Shown here: in pieces, positions 49,268 to 59,565 of the stretch | Numbering within the stretch: position 1 is the first letter of the stretch | How the letters are laid out: each line of letters begins with the position of its first letter | Assembly (NCBI RefSeq): GCF_000004075.3 | Contig: NC_026657.2 | Location: forward strand, 9,052,001 to 9,116,000 | Direction: 5' to 3' | DNA length: 64,000 nt | DNA from: Cucumis sativus | Taxonomy: Eukaryota > Streptophyta > Magnoliopsida > Cucurbitales > Cucurbitaceae | The notes under the pieces: generated by a model | Database searches by the model: none | What the model was told of the DNA's origin: nothing | Seen by the model: only the letters and a program-made list of their open reading frames with translations | Program-made: the position numbers and the translations under genes

Positions 49268-52200
49268 CTATGACAACTCTGATGGAGTTTCTCCATTTCT
49301 TGTTACTTGATGGCTTAGGTTCCCTTTCTCCTGTCGAGTAGTAGGTCGATAGAAGCCATTGCCCCTTGGTCTGATGTACTCACGGTCACTTCCATCTCGA
49401 ACTCCCATACCGTAACTGTAACTACGAGAACTATAGTGTCCCTTCGAAGATTCGGTGTGATAGCTCCCTCTTCCTCTACCCCTTCCTGATCACAATTCAA
49501 TATTTGGAGAGGCAGTGGCAAAAATGAATTCAGAACTAAAACTCAATTAAGATATTTAGAACATGTTGATGTTCCATTTAAATCAATCTATGCTACCACC
49601 GTGCAATACAGAAGAAGCATATCCATAAGCAGGCAGACAAAAGGAAAGTTTTAATAGTCACACTAGTTTCGGTTGATTTCATGCATTGCAAGTTTACAAC
49701 AACGAACCGGCAAAGCCTTGCACGTGGTTAATCATATCAGAATAACAGTGGGTGCAGTGCATGTACTTTGAATTGGAAGATATCAACATAAAAAGTAAAT
49801 TATATATATATATCTACAGAAGCACAAGGTCAAAGAATGCTTACTTCCTCCTCGGTGCGGGATGTTGCTGTTTGCTCTCCGCTCCTCGATGTATACTTGA
49901 CGCCCAGCAACCTGGGCAGTACCCGCCTGGAAAGGAAAAAAGGAACTATTAATCAGAATCTCTATTAAGTGAAGGTGTGATCCGCCAAACAGAATATATT
50001 TGTCTTTTCATGGGAATAGAAATTTGTTCAAAGTCCAAACGCCATAATATAGGAAATATTTTAATAGAAAAAAGAAAAGTTACTGGATGGGATTTTTTTT
50101 TTCTTGGGGGCTTTAAACCATAGAGCAGAAAGTAAAATTTCCATTTACAAGAAAGAGAAAGAGAAAGAGAGAAGAAAACAGTGAGTTCCAAGGATTTCAG
50201 GTGAAGCAAAACCTTGACTGCATTTTGGACACCAGTAATGTCTTCGAATTCGACAAACGCATAGCAAAAACCAACATCCTGTAAGGTAAGTCAAGAGATA
50301 GTTAAGCAATCAAATAATTTAAGACAGCCATCAAGAATATACGTTTAAAAGATCAAAAAAAACAAAAGGAAGAAGAAGAAGAAGAAGAAGAAAAATATTG
50401 CAGACCTTGCGACTCCTAATAACCACCCCATCAGAACTGAGTTTGCCAAAATGCTTGAATTCCTCCTCAACTTCTGAAGCAGACACAGTGGATGGCAAGT
50501 TTCTTACATAAACCGACTTTATTTCACCTTCATATATCAAACATTAAAAAAGGTTATGCTTCGCACATAAATAGCTGATGAATAATTAACAATACAACAT
50601 GGCTAACCTTCATCATCAATCGAAGGGAACTCCCCTCCTGTCTGTTCCATTTCAGAGTTATTTTGGGAAGCTGAAGGTACTTGCTGACTGGTGGGAGGTG
50701 GAGTGTAGTTTTGCTCGGAAGCAGGTGGTGTGCCCTTACTAACAGGATATTGCGGAGCAGCAACGGGAGATGGAACATCTTGTCCTTTAACAACCCTTAG
50801 CTAAAGAAATTAAAATAAATGAAGTCATTTCAATTCTAAGCATAATGAAAAACACTGTTATAAATCTATGATGGATTATTAATGTCAAATCATACAATTG
50901 AAGCATATGTATGCTTTTGGGGCTCCTCAGCATGCTCTTCAACAGAAACAGGAAAATGATCTTGTGAAATAGCTGATGCATTGTGATGCATAGAATTTAC
51001 TTCTGCTGTATTTTCCTCAATAATGTTTTTTGCCTCTGGAACTTGCTGCACTTGCTGTTCTACAAACTTATGGTTATCGATATGACCATTTTCTTTGACA
51101 ACAGGTGGGGCAAACTCCCGCACCTGGACTGCTCCATTAAGTGAGTAATTGGACACTACAAGAGTTATAACTTGATTCAGCAAAGCATTAAAGGCAAGAG
51201 TGGTAAACATGACACATTCAAAATCATAAAGATATATAACGTTAGATTTACAAATGAAAATCAAGATCAAATCAACTTCATAGGTGACTCCAACAAAAAA
51301 TCAAAAGACTAAACTTTATCAAAGAAAATTTAACAGGACACCTCAATGGATAAACAACAGCATAGTTTCAATGAAGATTACTCAAAGGTCGTATTCTACA
51401 ATCCAATACATCTAGAGAAGCAAATAACTCCGTTTCCCAAGTGGTTAACAAATCCAACCTGTCTCTGGAACTGCGGTAGGAGCATTTAAGGTGGAATCCA
51501 AATTGCTCTGACTTAATAAGACTGCTGGATAATGGTGCACTGGGTCCTCATCAACAAAGTGAAAGATGTCATTCAGAACAAAATAGCCTTTCTCTTGGGG
51601 TGCAAGAAAAAAAGTTTGCACAAAGTTTCTCATTCGATTGAGATTCTTCAGTTGAACAGAGCCAGAAACCATCACAAGAACACCACCATTCCACGATTCT
51701 AGTGAATGCGCGGTCTTGATCTCAATCCCGGTATAACTAAGTGACATAACAAGTGCATGTATTTGCTGCAGATCAAATAGCAAAGAGAAACTATGTGAAT
51801 CATAAGAAAATAGCAGAACAAGAATAGAAGTACCATGAAATCTACTAAATAATGTATTGCCAAACAAGATTCAACAAAAGAAAAAAAAAACCAAAAAATG
51901 AAAAAAGCAACAGTCATAAGCCACCACATGGCACACAAACAATATAAGCTGTGGACGAGGACATATTCAATCGTTCTAACTTAAGTATATAAACCACTCA
52001 CATTCTTTTATCCAAGGGAAAACATCAAAATGGAAAATCAAAAAACAAGCACAAACAAACACATGATGCACCCTCAAACAAACAATCCTCGCATTGTGCT
52101 CTGACGTACAGCCCACAGCAAAAAGTATGCAAAAAGGGAAAGGGAGAACATGAAAAAGAAAAATACCAGCATTGCAGTGGCGGACTCTCTGAAATTGCCA

Positions 52201-52423
52201 TCAATCCGGATCATAGTACTGGCATCAGAATAGAACTGATAAACATAGTCCGGTTGCTGCTGAAGAACCTGATAGTACTGCCCAACAAAGTATGTTCCCA
52301 CCTAAACCAACAAAATCCCACATCAAATTTCTGCAAGAAAACAAAACCCAAATGGCCAAACAAGAAGAAAAATCAATGAAAAACCTGAGCAGCAGTGACA
52401 GGAATGTGAAAGGGCGTGCCCAT
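49268..52423 (-). CDS. G3BP-like protein with NTF2 and RRM domains
   Basis: Nine exons: 52423-52385, 52301-52167, 51765-51459, 51155-50896, 50800-50608, 50527-50406, 50278-50213, 49926-49845 and 49485-49268. The phases close on 473 residues. An NTF2-like domain (about 9-130) begins VGTYFVGQYYQVLQQQPDYVYQFY and ends with YFVLNDIFHFVDED. A long low-complexity Gln/Glu/Pro/Ser linker follows and contains HTYASI, a motif shared by plant G3BP proteins. The RRM (about 315-385) has RNP2 VYVRNL and RNP1-like GFCYAFVEF, followed by VYIEERRAN. The C-terminus is a short RGG/RGRG segment with Tyr and Ser. Ras-GAP SH3-binding proteins of this architecture are cytosolic RNA-binding scaffolds of stress granules and mRNPs; some plant members affect immunity and stomatal development. 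The domain architecture is certain; the specific orthologue is not. Confidence 0.94.
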
Positions 52424-52437
52424 TGTCGGAAACCCTT

Positions 52438-52446
52438 AAACCCTAA
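52438..52446. promoter_or_regulatory. Telo-box in the G3BP-like 5' leader
   Basis: AAACCCTAA lies 15-23 bp upstream of the G3BP-like start codon and reads TTAGGGTTT on the coding strand. It is a motif enriched near plant translation-apparatus and RNA-protein genes. Function is inferred. Confidence 0.35.
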
Positions 52447-53762
52447 AGATCGAGAAGGAAGAAGAACAAGTCCGACAATCAATCAAAATCTTAGATCTAC
52501 AATGCTCCAATGTAAATGAAAAACAAAACCCATTTCAGATTCATTCTCATCTATGAACCCAACAAAGAGATTAATTCAAAAACACATGAAGTAGTAGCAA
52601 ATACCAAGATTTAGAGAGAGAGAGAAGAGGCGTAGGAAAGTGAAGGTAGGTTGTAGAGAGAGAAAGAACAAAAGGGTTTAAGAGATAAAGCGGGAGAGAG
52701 AGGTAGGGATAAATTTACAAGGAAGAATAGTCTTCTTCTCCGCCACTGATTTTTTTTTTTTCTCTTTTTTCAAGATTTTGGTTTCAAGCTGTTTGCTTTT
52801 CTGTCGTATGAAATTGCATCATCATTCCAAATTTTGGGTCAAGTTTTTTTTTCTTCTTTTCATTATATGTGGATTTCATTTCCAATCAATTAGGTAATTA
52901 AATCAAATGGAAAAGGAAATGTGGAAATATTAAAAGCAAAAAATAAACTTTTGTTATTATTATTATTATTATTATTATTTACTTTATTTATTTATTTCCC
53001 CTAAATGTCTATTTCTTTGTTATTTTATTTCTCTTTCCAAAGTCAACATACGACGTCATATTAATCAATTTATATACGCACATTGGTTTAGCACCAAAAA
53101 TCCAAGCTTTTCATGCAATACCTATATAGATACATCTAAGCATTTTAAAATGTTCAAAATTAGAGATTTTTAATTAATTAGATACTCTCTATTTGTAGCA
53201 TGGGTTTATACGATATGAAGTAGCGTATGTTTCATGTGGTTCAAACATCACTCCTTAGTCCCACCCATAGCTGGTTGTAAGATTTAGTGTCTAATCATCA
53301 ACCTGAATCAAGCTTGATACAAAAATTTCTACCACAGTTAACGAGAGACCATCAAATGTTTTTCATGCTTGTAGTTAGTCTCACTTGTAACATATAGGTA
53401 TGAGATTTGAGTAAAGGAAAATAATGAGAAAGAAATTTCAGTCACTTAGCGTTTGAGCAGCAATAGCAAGGTAGACATTCTTTCATAGCCATTACATTCT
53501 CAATCATGCATGGTACAACCATTTTTAGCTTTGGGATCAACTCAAGTTTGATATGATATCTCTACAACAAATGTCGGAGACAGAAAAAAATTCCCTCTGA
53601 ATTTAGCTTGTAAGGTACAAAAGTGGGAAATGAGGTATATACAACAAGAAAGGAGAGGGAAGATTTTGTCACAAGCAGTTAGTTCAGTAACAGCCAGCTA
53701 GAATTTCTTTCCCATTTCTTGATTAGTCACTGTATGCTTGACATACAAAATCATTTCTACAT
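52447..53762. other. G3BP-like promoter and cpRNP 3' flank, no gene seen
   Basis: GA/CT-rich leader at about 52610-52700 (an intron may split the G3BP 5' UTR here), then AT-rich DNA with a (TTA)n microsatellite at 52953-52979. The part next to 53762 is the 3' UTR of the minus-strand chloroplast RNP gene. Confidence 0.45.
52953..52979. repeat. (TTA)n microsatellite
   Basis: Nine consecutive GTTATTATT-type TTA units, followed by ATTT-rich low-complexity sequence. Confidence 0.85.
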
Positions 53763-56164
53763 CTACCCATGTGCCTGTTTTCCTTCAGCCAAGCTTACAC
53801 GTATTACCCTGCCTTCAAGTTCCTATGAAGTCGAAAACAACAGTCAATTGAACTAAGTACATGATAGTAATATGATATAATAACAATGTGAACAAAAAGA
53901 TGAGTAGAAACAAGACAGACACTTACCAGTTCATTAATAGTTTCAAGAGCTGTTTCCATTTCTGATTTTGTTGAATAAGAAACAAAGCCATAACCACGTG
54001 ACTTTCCGGTCTCCCCGTCATAAATGACTCTTGCTCCTACCACATTTCCATATTCTTGAAATGCTTGTGTCAAAATTTCAGATGTTACTGACCAAGATAA
54101 GTTTCCGACAAAAAGTTTATACTCAGTTTCTGGATACAAAGGTTCCTTGGGCTTGGGTTTGTCTGAGAAATTAACCCTCAAAATTCTGCCCATGTAAGCC
54201 TGATTATACAAGTGATACTCATATTTAGCATCCGAATTCAATAGTTCCAATTATTTACGAGCTTACAATCTAAGGATAGATATAGCAACATAAAGGAGAA
54301 TACAAAGGGTGACAGAGAGAGATTCTCACAGATCCATCCAGATTTTCAATCACTTTATTGCAATCTTCAATACTGCTCATGGTTACAAATGCAAATCCTC
54401 TACTTTTTCCAGTATTCCTGTCATATAGAACCTTATACCACTCGAATTGGTTAGAAACTCTAAACAATCACGAGATTTAATGTGAAAATATGCTCTTGGA
54501 GAAGTAATTCAAAGTAGAGAATAAATGCAGGCAATAAACCAGTCTGTTTTAAAGATTTGACAGATAAAATTTTGCTACACTGGAACTTCTTTCTTAAAGC
54601 CCAACAAGAGTTTCTATAAGTTAAATATCGTTATTAGTATACAACTACATGTCTTCTTTTTACAAGGATGCATTTTTTCGTTTACCATTAATATGTGAAG
54701 CTAGACACGACGAAAACAGCAAAAGCCATGAGCAGAGAGCCTTAACATTTCTTCGACACAACAGAAACAGTATTTTAAATATCTGAACTAGAGCGGATAA
54801 GTAGCTAGAGACTAGAGAGTGCCATCAAACTCGAGGCTTCGTTGCAAGGATGAGAGTAGATCCCCAATCTTATTACTTAGCAACAGAGTTCCATCAAACT
54901 TAAGTCTTCACTGCAAGAATGAGACTAGATCTACCCATGTTCTTTTTTTTTCTAATTAAGGTTGATGGCTTTTTTTTCCCTTCTTTTTAATCTCATAGAA
55001 CAACGTTTTGTGGATGGCCACGATGATTTAAATTCATTTCTTCTTTTTCACCCTTCCCAAATGACTAATACACCAACTCATGGTAGTTAATTTAATTACT
55101 TGTGGCAATAATTGAGGTTAATGCTATGGGCTTCGATTTTAGTGGCAGTGAAGGTAAAAGATCACCCGCTATTTACGTATACAGCCCCTTGAAGTTGCAC
55201 ATTCCTGGAATAAATAATATACTGGATGCCATCTTGTCACTGTTAGCACCCTAGTAATATAATCATACTCTTCAGCAATTGATAGAACAAATAATAGCTC
55301 ATTGGTTTAACAAGTAGTTGCCTTGCCACCAACTACCAAACCTATATGCCCCTAAACATGCTAGTGGCTTTTCTTAGTATGTTTGAGCTAATAACATGCA
55401 TCTCAATTCTATACAACTTTATGATACGATATCCTAAACCAACAACTTCTCAAAAACTCATAGAAACTTTGGTAGGTGACACTAAGATTTGAGGTCATTA
55501 CTTCAGAAACATTTAGATCTATAGTCATATAGTTAGTCTCTTAAGTTGCAGCTCCTAGTGACCTTGTTTAATATGGGAATCAAGCATCTATTATACAAAA
55601 GGAATTAAAACTGTTGCTCTCATACCCCAACCCAACATTGTGATTTGCCAGATAACTCGAGAGAATTTGATTCTAAAGCAAAGTTTTCATATGATGTAAT
55701 TGTTTAGAAGTGATCGCTTACTAGAATTCAATATAGAAACTACTCAGTGACATTTGCAGGCTATGTACCTCAATGAGCTCGGCGATACCATAATCCTGAA
55801 CGATAGCGGCGAGCTGTGAACTATCAACACTGTAAGGCAGATTCCCAAAGTACAGCTTAGTACTCCCAGACTCCACTGGAGAACCACCTTCCACCTCCGT
55901 CTCCTCCTCCACACCCTCTTCAACTCCAACCGTCACAGCGGTCTCTCCTTGCACAACGGCGGCCGAGATTATCATAACCGGCCGCCACTTCTCCGAGGAA
56001 GCTCTGAGCAGAGGCGATTCAATGGCTAGAGAGCGGGACAATATAGGCAAAACTTGAGTGGATGGGGTTGCGAGGAGAGAATCAGAGAGCCAGTGCTTGG
56101 ACCGTGAACCCCTTAAGGAAGTGGCGAAGAAGGAGGCTCCGGTGGCGGCAGCGGCGGCGGCCAT
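53763..56164 (-). CDS. Chloroplast ribonucleoprotein with two RRM domains (At1g60000-like)
   Basis: Four exons: 56164-55769, 54431-54330, 54199-53927 and 53822-53763. The phases close on 276 residues. The Ala-rich, Ser/Arg-rich N-terminus (about 1-65) looks like a plastid transit peptide and is followed by an acidic segment (VEEGVEEETEVEGG), as in cpRNPs. RRM1 has RNP2 LYFGNL (104-109) and RNP1 RGFAFVTM (143-150). A short KPKPKEPLYPETE linker leads to RRM2 with RNP2 LFVGNL (195-200) and RNP1 RGYGFVSY. The C-terminus ends LEGRVIRVSLAEGKQAHG. cpRNPs are abundant stromal proteins that stabilise, edit and process plastid mRNAs. The linker and motif pattern matches Arabidopsis At1g60000 in my memory. 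It is transcribed divergently from the PPR gene. Confidence 0.92.
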
Positions 56165-57194
56165 GGTGGTGAAATTTGATGGGGGAGGAGGTGGGAACAG
56201 CAGAGGTGAGTGGCAATGTGATGGTGCAGTTTTTTCACAGCCTCAAGTTAGTTGTTAATGCTGATGTGGCCGCTTGGTGGCCAATGATGAGAGATAATGT
56301 TAAATCCTCATTTGGATCAGTATTATTATCCACTTTTGTGTCCCAATATAAAGTTTTCACATTGCTCCTTAAATAAACTCATGTTTTAGTTCATATTAAG
56401 GCTGAAAACTACTTGCTTTATGTAATTTACATGTATTTTGTATTGCTTTTTAATTCAAAGTTGATCAATACCATACAATGTACATGGTATTTATATAAAT
56501 GTTTAAGCTTTTGTAGATTAAAATCGATAAAAATATGAAATTTGTAACGTTAGATAAGTATGTTATGCGTTAAAAGCTCAAAGTGTTTCATCTAAATTAT
56601 ACAAAGACTAATATGCAAACATGCTTATATTATGGATGGAAGGACCTTATGCCACTTTTTGATACGCTAAATTGATTGTGACCAAAAAATTTGGGCGGAA
56701 CCAACTTATTTAGTAATTACAATAAGAACAAAACATACTCACATGTCGGGTTTGTTGGTATTATCGTTTCATGGATTTAGTGCTATTTAGTTAATTCTAT
56801 TTGATTTGATCGTAGTTAGATTATGAACTAATGTGTTTCTTAGATGTTAGTCTACTACCATTACCAACATATATTCTCTAATAATCTAAGCTTAGTTAAT
56901 CTATTTATTGTCAACTTCTAGTTATCAACTATATGATTTCAAAATAAACTAAAATCTTAACGTATTTTGTAATACATATAGTATTATGTAATTGATAAAA
57001 AGTAAAATTTTACTCTATTTTAGAAAATATAAGCCTTATGAATATGTTTAGTTTTCACAATCAACCTAATGCATTTCAGTGGATGTATGTTTCTGACTTT
57101 GTCAATTGTCTGAAGGCTTCTCCAAAAAAGCAATGGAAAAACTTCAGGGGGAAAACTATATATATTAGTGCTATGCTTTCTAAACTAATGGAGA
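56165..57194. promoter_or_regulatory. Divergent intergenic region between cpRNP and PPR genes
   Basis: About 1.03 kb shared by two divergent genes with organelle-RNA roles. 56165-56290 is GC-richer and should contain the cpRNP leader; the rest is AT-rich. No specific element is recognised. A frame from 57038 overlaps the PPR start but is a shadow. Confidence 0.4.
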
Positions 57195-59222
57195 ATGTTC
57201 TTATTTGCTCGGCCCTCGTTTGCACTCAGACCCACATGGATTTTCTCTCTATATCTCAGGAATTCATGCTCTCTTACTACTTCGACCTGTCGTTTGCAAG
57301 CCAGTCATGCTCCACCGACGTTTCCAAATCTAAAGCTTCTCAATTCCGAGATCTCAAACTGTATGAGAAATGGGTTAGTGGAACAAGCCCAGAAACTGTT
57401 CGATGGAATGCCTCAACGAAATATTGTGACTTGGAACGCCATGATTCGTGGGTACTTCTTGAATGGACGGTGTAGTGATGGGATTAGCTTGTTTCGTCGA
57501 ATGCCCGAGCGTGATGTTTTCTCTTATAATACGGTGATTGGTGGGTTGATGCAATGTGGGGATGTTGATGGTGCTAAGGATATTTTTGATTTAATGCCGT
57601 TTAGAGATGTTGTGAGTTGGAATTCAATGATTGCGGGATGTATTCGGAATGGGTTACTAGAGGAGGCGATTCAGTTGTTTGATGGCATGCCATTGAAAAA
57701 TGTAATTTCTTGGAACTTGATAATTGGGGGGCTTGTAAATTGTGGCAAACTTGACTCGGCTGGAGAGTATTTTGGTAAAATGAGCAGGCGGGATCTTGTG
57801 TCATGGACCATCATGATATCGGGGCTTTGCCGCGCTGGACGGCTTGATGAAGCAAGGGGGCTTTTCAATAATATGCCCACGAAAGATGCTCGAGTTTGGA
57901 ATGCGATGATGGTCGGATATATAGAGAACGGGAAGATTGAAATGGCAGAGGAGTTGTTTGGGATAATGCCAGAACGAAACTTTGGTTCTTGGAACAAACT
58001 AGTGAATGGGTTTGTTGGAAGCCAAAGGGTTGATGATGCTAGGAAGCTTTTTATGGAAATGCCAGATAAATGCCAAAAAACATGGAACAATATTGTGCTG
58101 GCATACATAAGAAATGGGCTGGTTTTACAAACTCATGCACTTCTTGAAAAGATACCATATGGTAATATAGCTTCGTGGACTAATTTGATTGTGGGATATT
58201 TTGGGATTGGTGAAGTTGGAATGGCAGTGGAAATTTTTGAATCGATGCAGTACAAGGATACTACTGTGTGGAATGCTACAATATTTGGATTGGGAGAAAA
58301 CGATAAAGGAGAGGAAGGTTTGAAGCTTTTTACTAGAATGATAAGGTTAGGTCCATGTCTTGATAAAGCTACATTTACGAGTATTTTAACAATTTGTTCT
58401 GACCTGGAAACTTTGCAGCTTGGTAGGCAAACACATGCACTTATTCTAAAAGAAGGATTCAATGGGTTTGTCGCTGTCTCAAATGCTATGATTAATATGT
58501 ATGCAAGATGTGGAAACATGGATTGTGCCTTCATGGAGTTCTCTTCCATGTCAGATAGGGATGTTATTTCTTGGAATTCTATGATTTGTGGGTTTGCTCA
58601 CCATGGAAATGGCGAAGATGCTCTGGAAATGTTTGAAAAAATGAGATTGGCTAACATAGAACCTAATCATATAACTTTTATTGGTGTACTATCTGCCTGT
58701 AGCCATAAAGGTCTGATCGACAAAGGTAGATATTATTTCAATTTTATGAAAAATGAATGTTCTCTTCGTCCATTGATTGAGCATTATACATGTTTAGTTG
58801 ACTTGTTTGGGAGGTTTGGGCTTATTGACGAGGCATTAAGTTTTCTAGCCGAAATGAAAGCAGAGGAAATTGAAGTTCCTCCGAGTGTCTGGGGGGCTTT
58901 GCTTGGAGCTTGCAGAATCCATAAGAATTATGATGTAGGTGTGATTGCAGGTGAAAAGGTCCTGGAAAAAGAGCCTCATAACGCTGGAGTATATTTGATC
59001 TTAGCAGAAATGTATTTGAGAAATGGGAAAAGGGAAAATGCTGAAAAGATTTTTGCAAGAATGAAGAATAATGGAGTTAAGAAACAACCAGGGTGTAGTT
59101 GGATTGAAGTAAACAACTGTGGGTACGTTTTTCTTTCTGGAGATTGTTCAAATCCTCATTTTGATAGAATTTGTTCTGTTGTTAAGTTGGTAAATCTGGA
59201 GATAAATGGAATTCTAAATTGA
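57195..59222 (+). CDS. Pentatricopeptide repeat protein, PLS class with E domain
   Basis: Intronless, 675 residues. The N-terminus MFLFARPSFALRPTWIFSLYLRNS is rich in Arg, Ser and hydrophobic residues without acids, consistent with mitochondrial or plastid import. From about residue 50 there is a near-continuous array of roughly 15 PPR motifs, with many VVSWNSMI- or NVISWNLII-type repeats of 31 residues and terminal longer ones (ITFIGVLSACSHKGLIDKG). The C-terminus has an E-type motif (VWGALLGACRIHKNYDVGVIAGEKVLEKEPHNAGVYLILAEMY...) and ends ...CSWIEVNNCGYVFLSGD and about 25 more residues. No DYW deaminase domain is present. Such proteins bind single organelle transcripts and serve in C-to-U editing, usually with a DYW partner supplied in trans. 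The RNA target could be predicted from residues 5 and 35 of each repeat but is not known. Confidence 0.95.
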   Translation: MFLFARPSFALRPTWIFSLYLRNSCSLTTSTCRLQASHAPPTFPNLKLLNSEISNCMRNGLVEQAQKLFDGMPQRNIVTWNAMIRGYFLNGRCSDGISLFRRMPERDVFSYNTVIGGLMQCGDVDGAKDIFDLMPFRDVVSWNSMIAGCIRNGLLEEAIQLFDGMPLKNVISWNLIIGGLVNCGKLDSAGEYFGKMSRRDLVSWTIMISGLCRAGRLDEARGLFNNMPTKDARVWNAMMVGYIENGKIEMAEELFGIMPERNFGSWNKLVNGFVGSQRVDDARKLFMEMPDKCQKTWNNIVLAYIRNGLVLQTHALLEKIPYGNIASWTNLIVGYFGIGEVGMAVEIFESMQYKDTTVWNATIFGLGENDKGEEGLKLFTRMIRLGPCLDKATFTSILTICSDLETLQLGRQTHALILKEGFNGFVAVSNAMINMYARCGNMDCAFMEFSSMSDRDVISWNSMICGFAHHGNGEDALEMFEKMRLANIEPNHITFIGVLSACSHKGLIDKGRYYFNFMKNECSLRPLIEHYTCLVDLFGRFGLIDEALSFLAEMKAEEIEVPPSVWGALLGACRIHKNYDVGVIAGEKVLEKEPHNAGVYLILAEMYLRNGKRENAEKIFARMKNNGVKKQPGCSWIEVNNCGYVFLSGDCSNPHFDRICSVVKLVNLEINGILN

Positions 59223-59565
59223 CAGAAGCTGATTTGCAAACAGCATAGTGATGAAAGATACGTGTTGAGATCGGTTTTTGTAGCAATGTAAGTGGAGAGT
59301 TTTGCTGGCAGTTAATAGAACTTCATTCTTTTAAAGTTCTCAAGTTCAAAACATCACAGACTACATGGGTACAAAGAAATTCATGATAGCGAGGAGGCCG
59401 ATTCCAAGCTATGATGTGAATGACGAATCGGTTGTTGGGCAATTAGACAAAGCATCACATTGATACTAAAATCCAGTCTAAGCCTCGACTCAAGTGTAAT
59501 ATAGTTGGTCCATTGAAAGGTACCATGCCCAAAAAATCATCAGACTACAAACTGATCTCTTGTTT
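59223..59565. other. Convergent 3' interval between PPR and unknown gene
   Basis: About 343 bp holding both 3' UTRs. No other feature seen. Confidence 0.5.

Noticed and set aside
57038-57475. Plus-strand 145-residue open frame overlapping the PPR start
   Set aside because: It runs in another frame over the PPR coding sequence and has no family features. The PPR frame is continuous for 675 residues.
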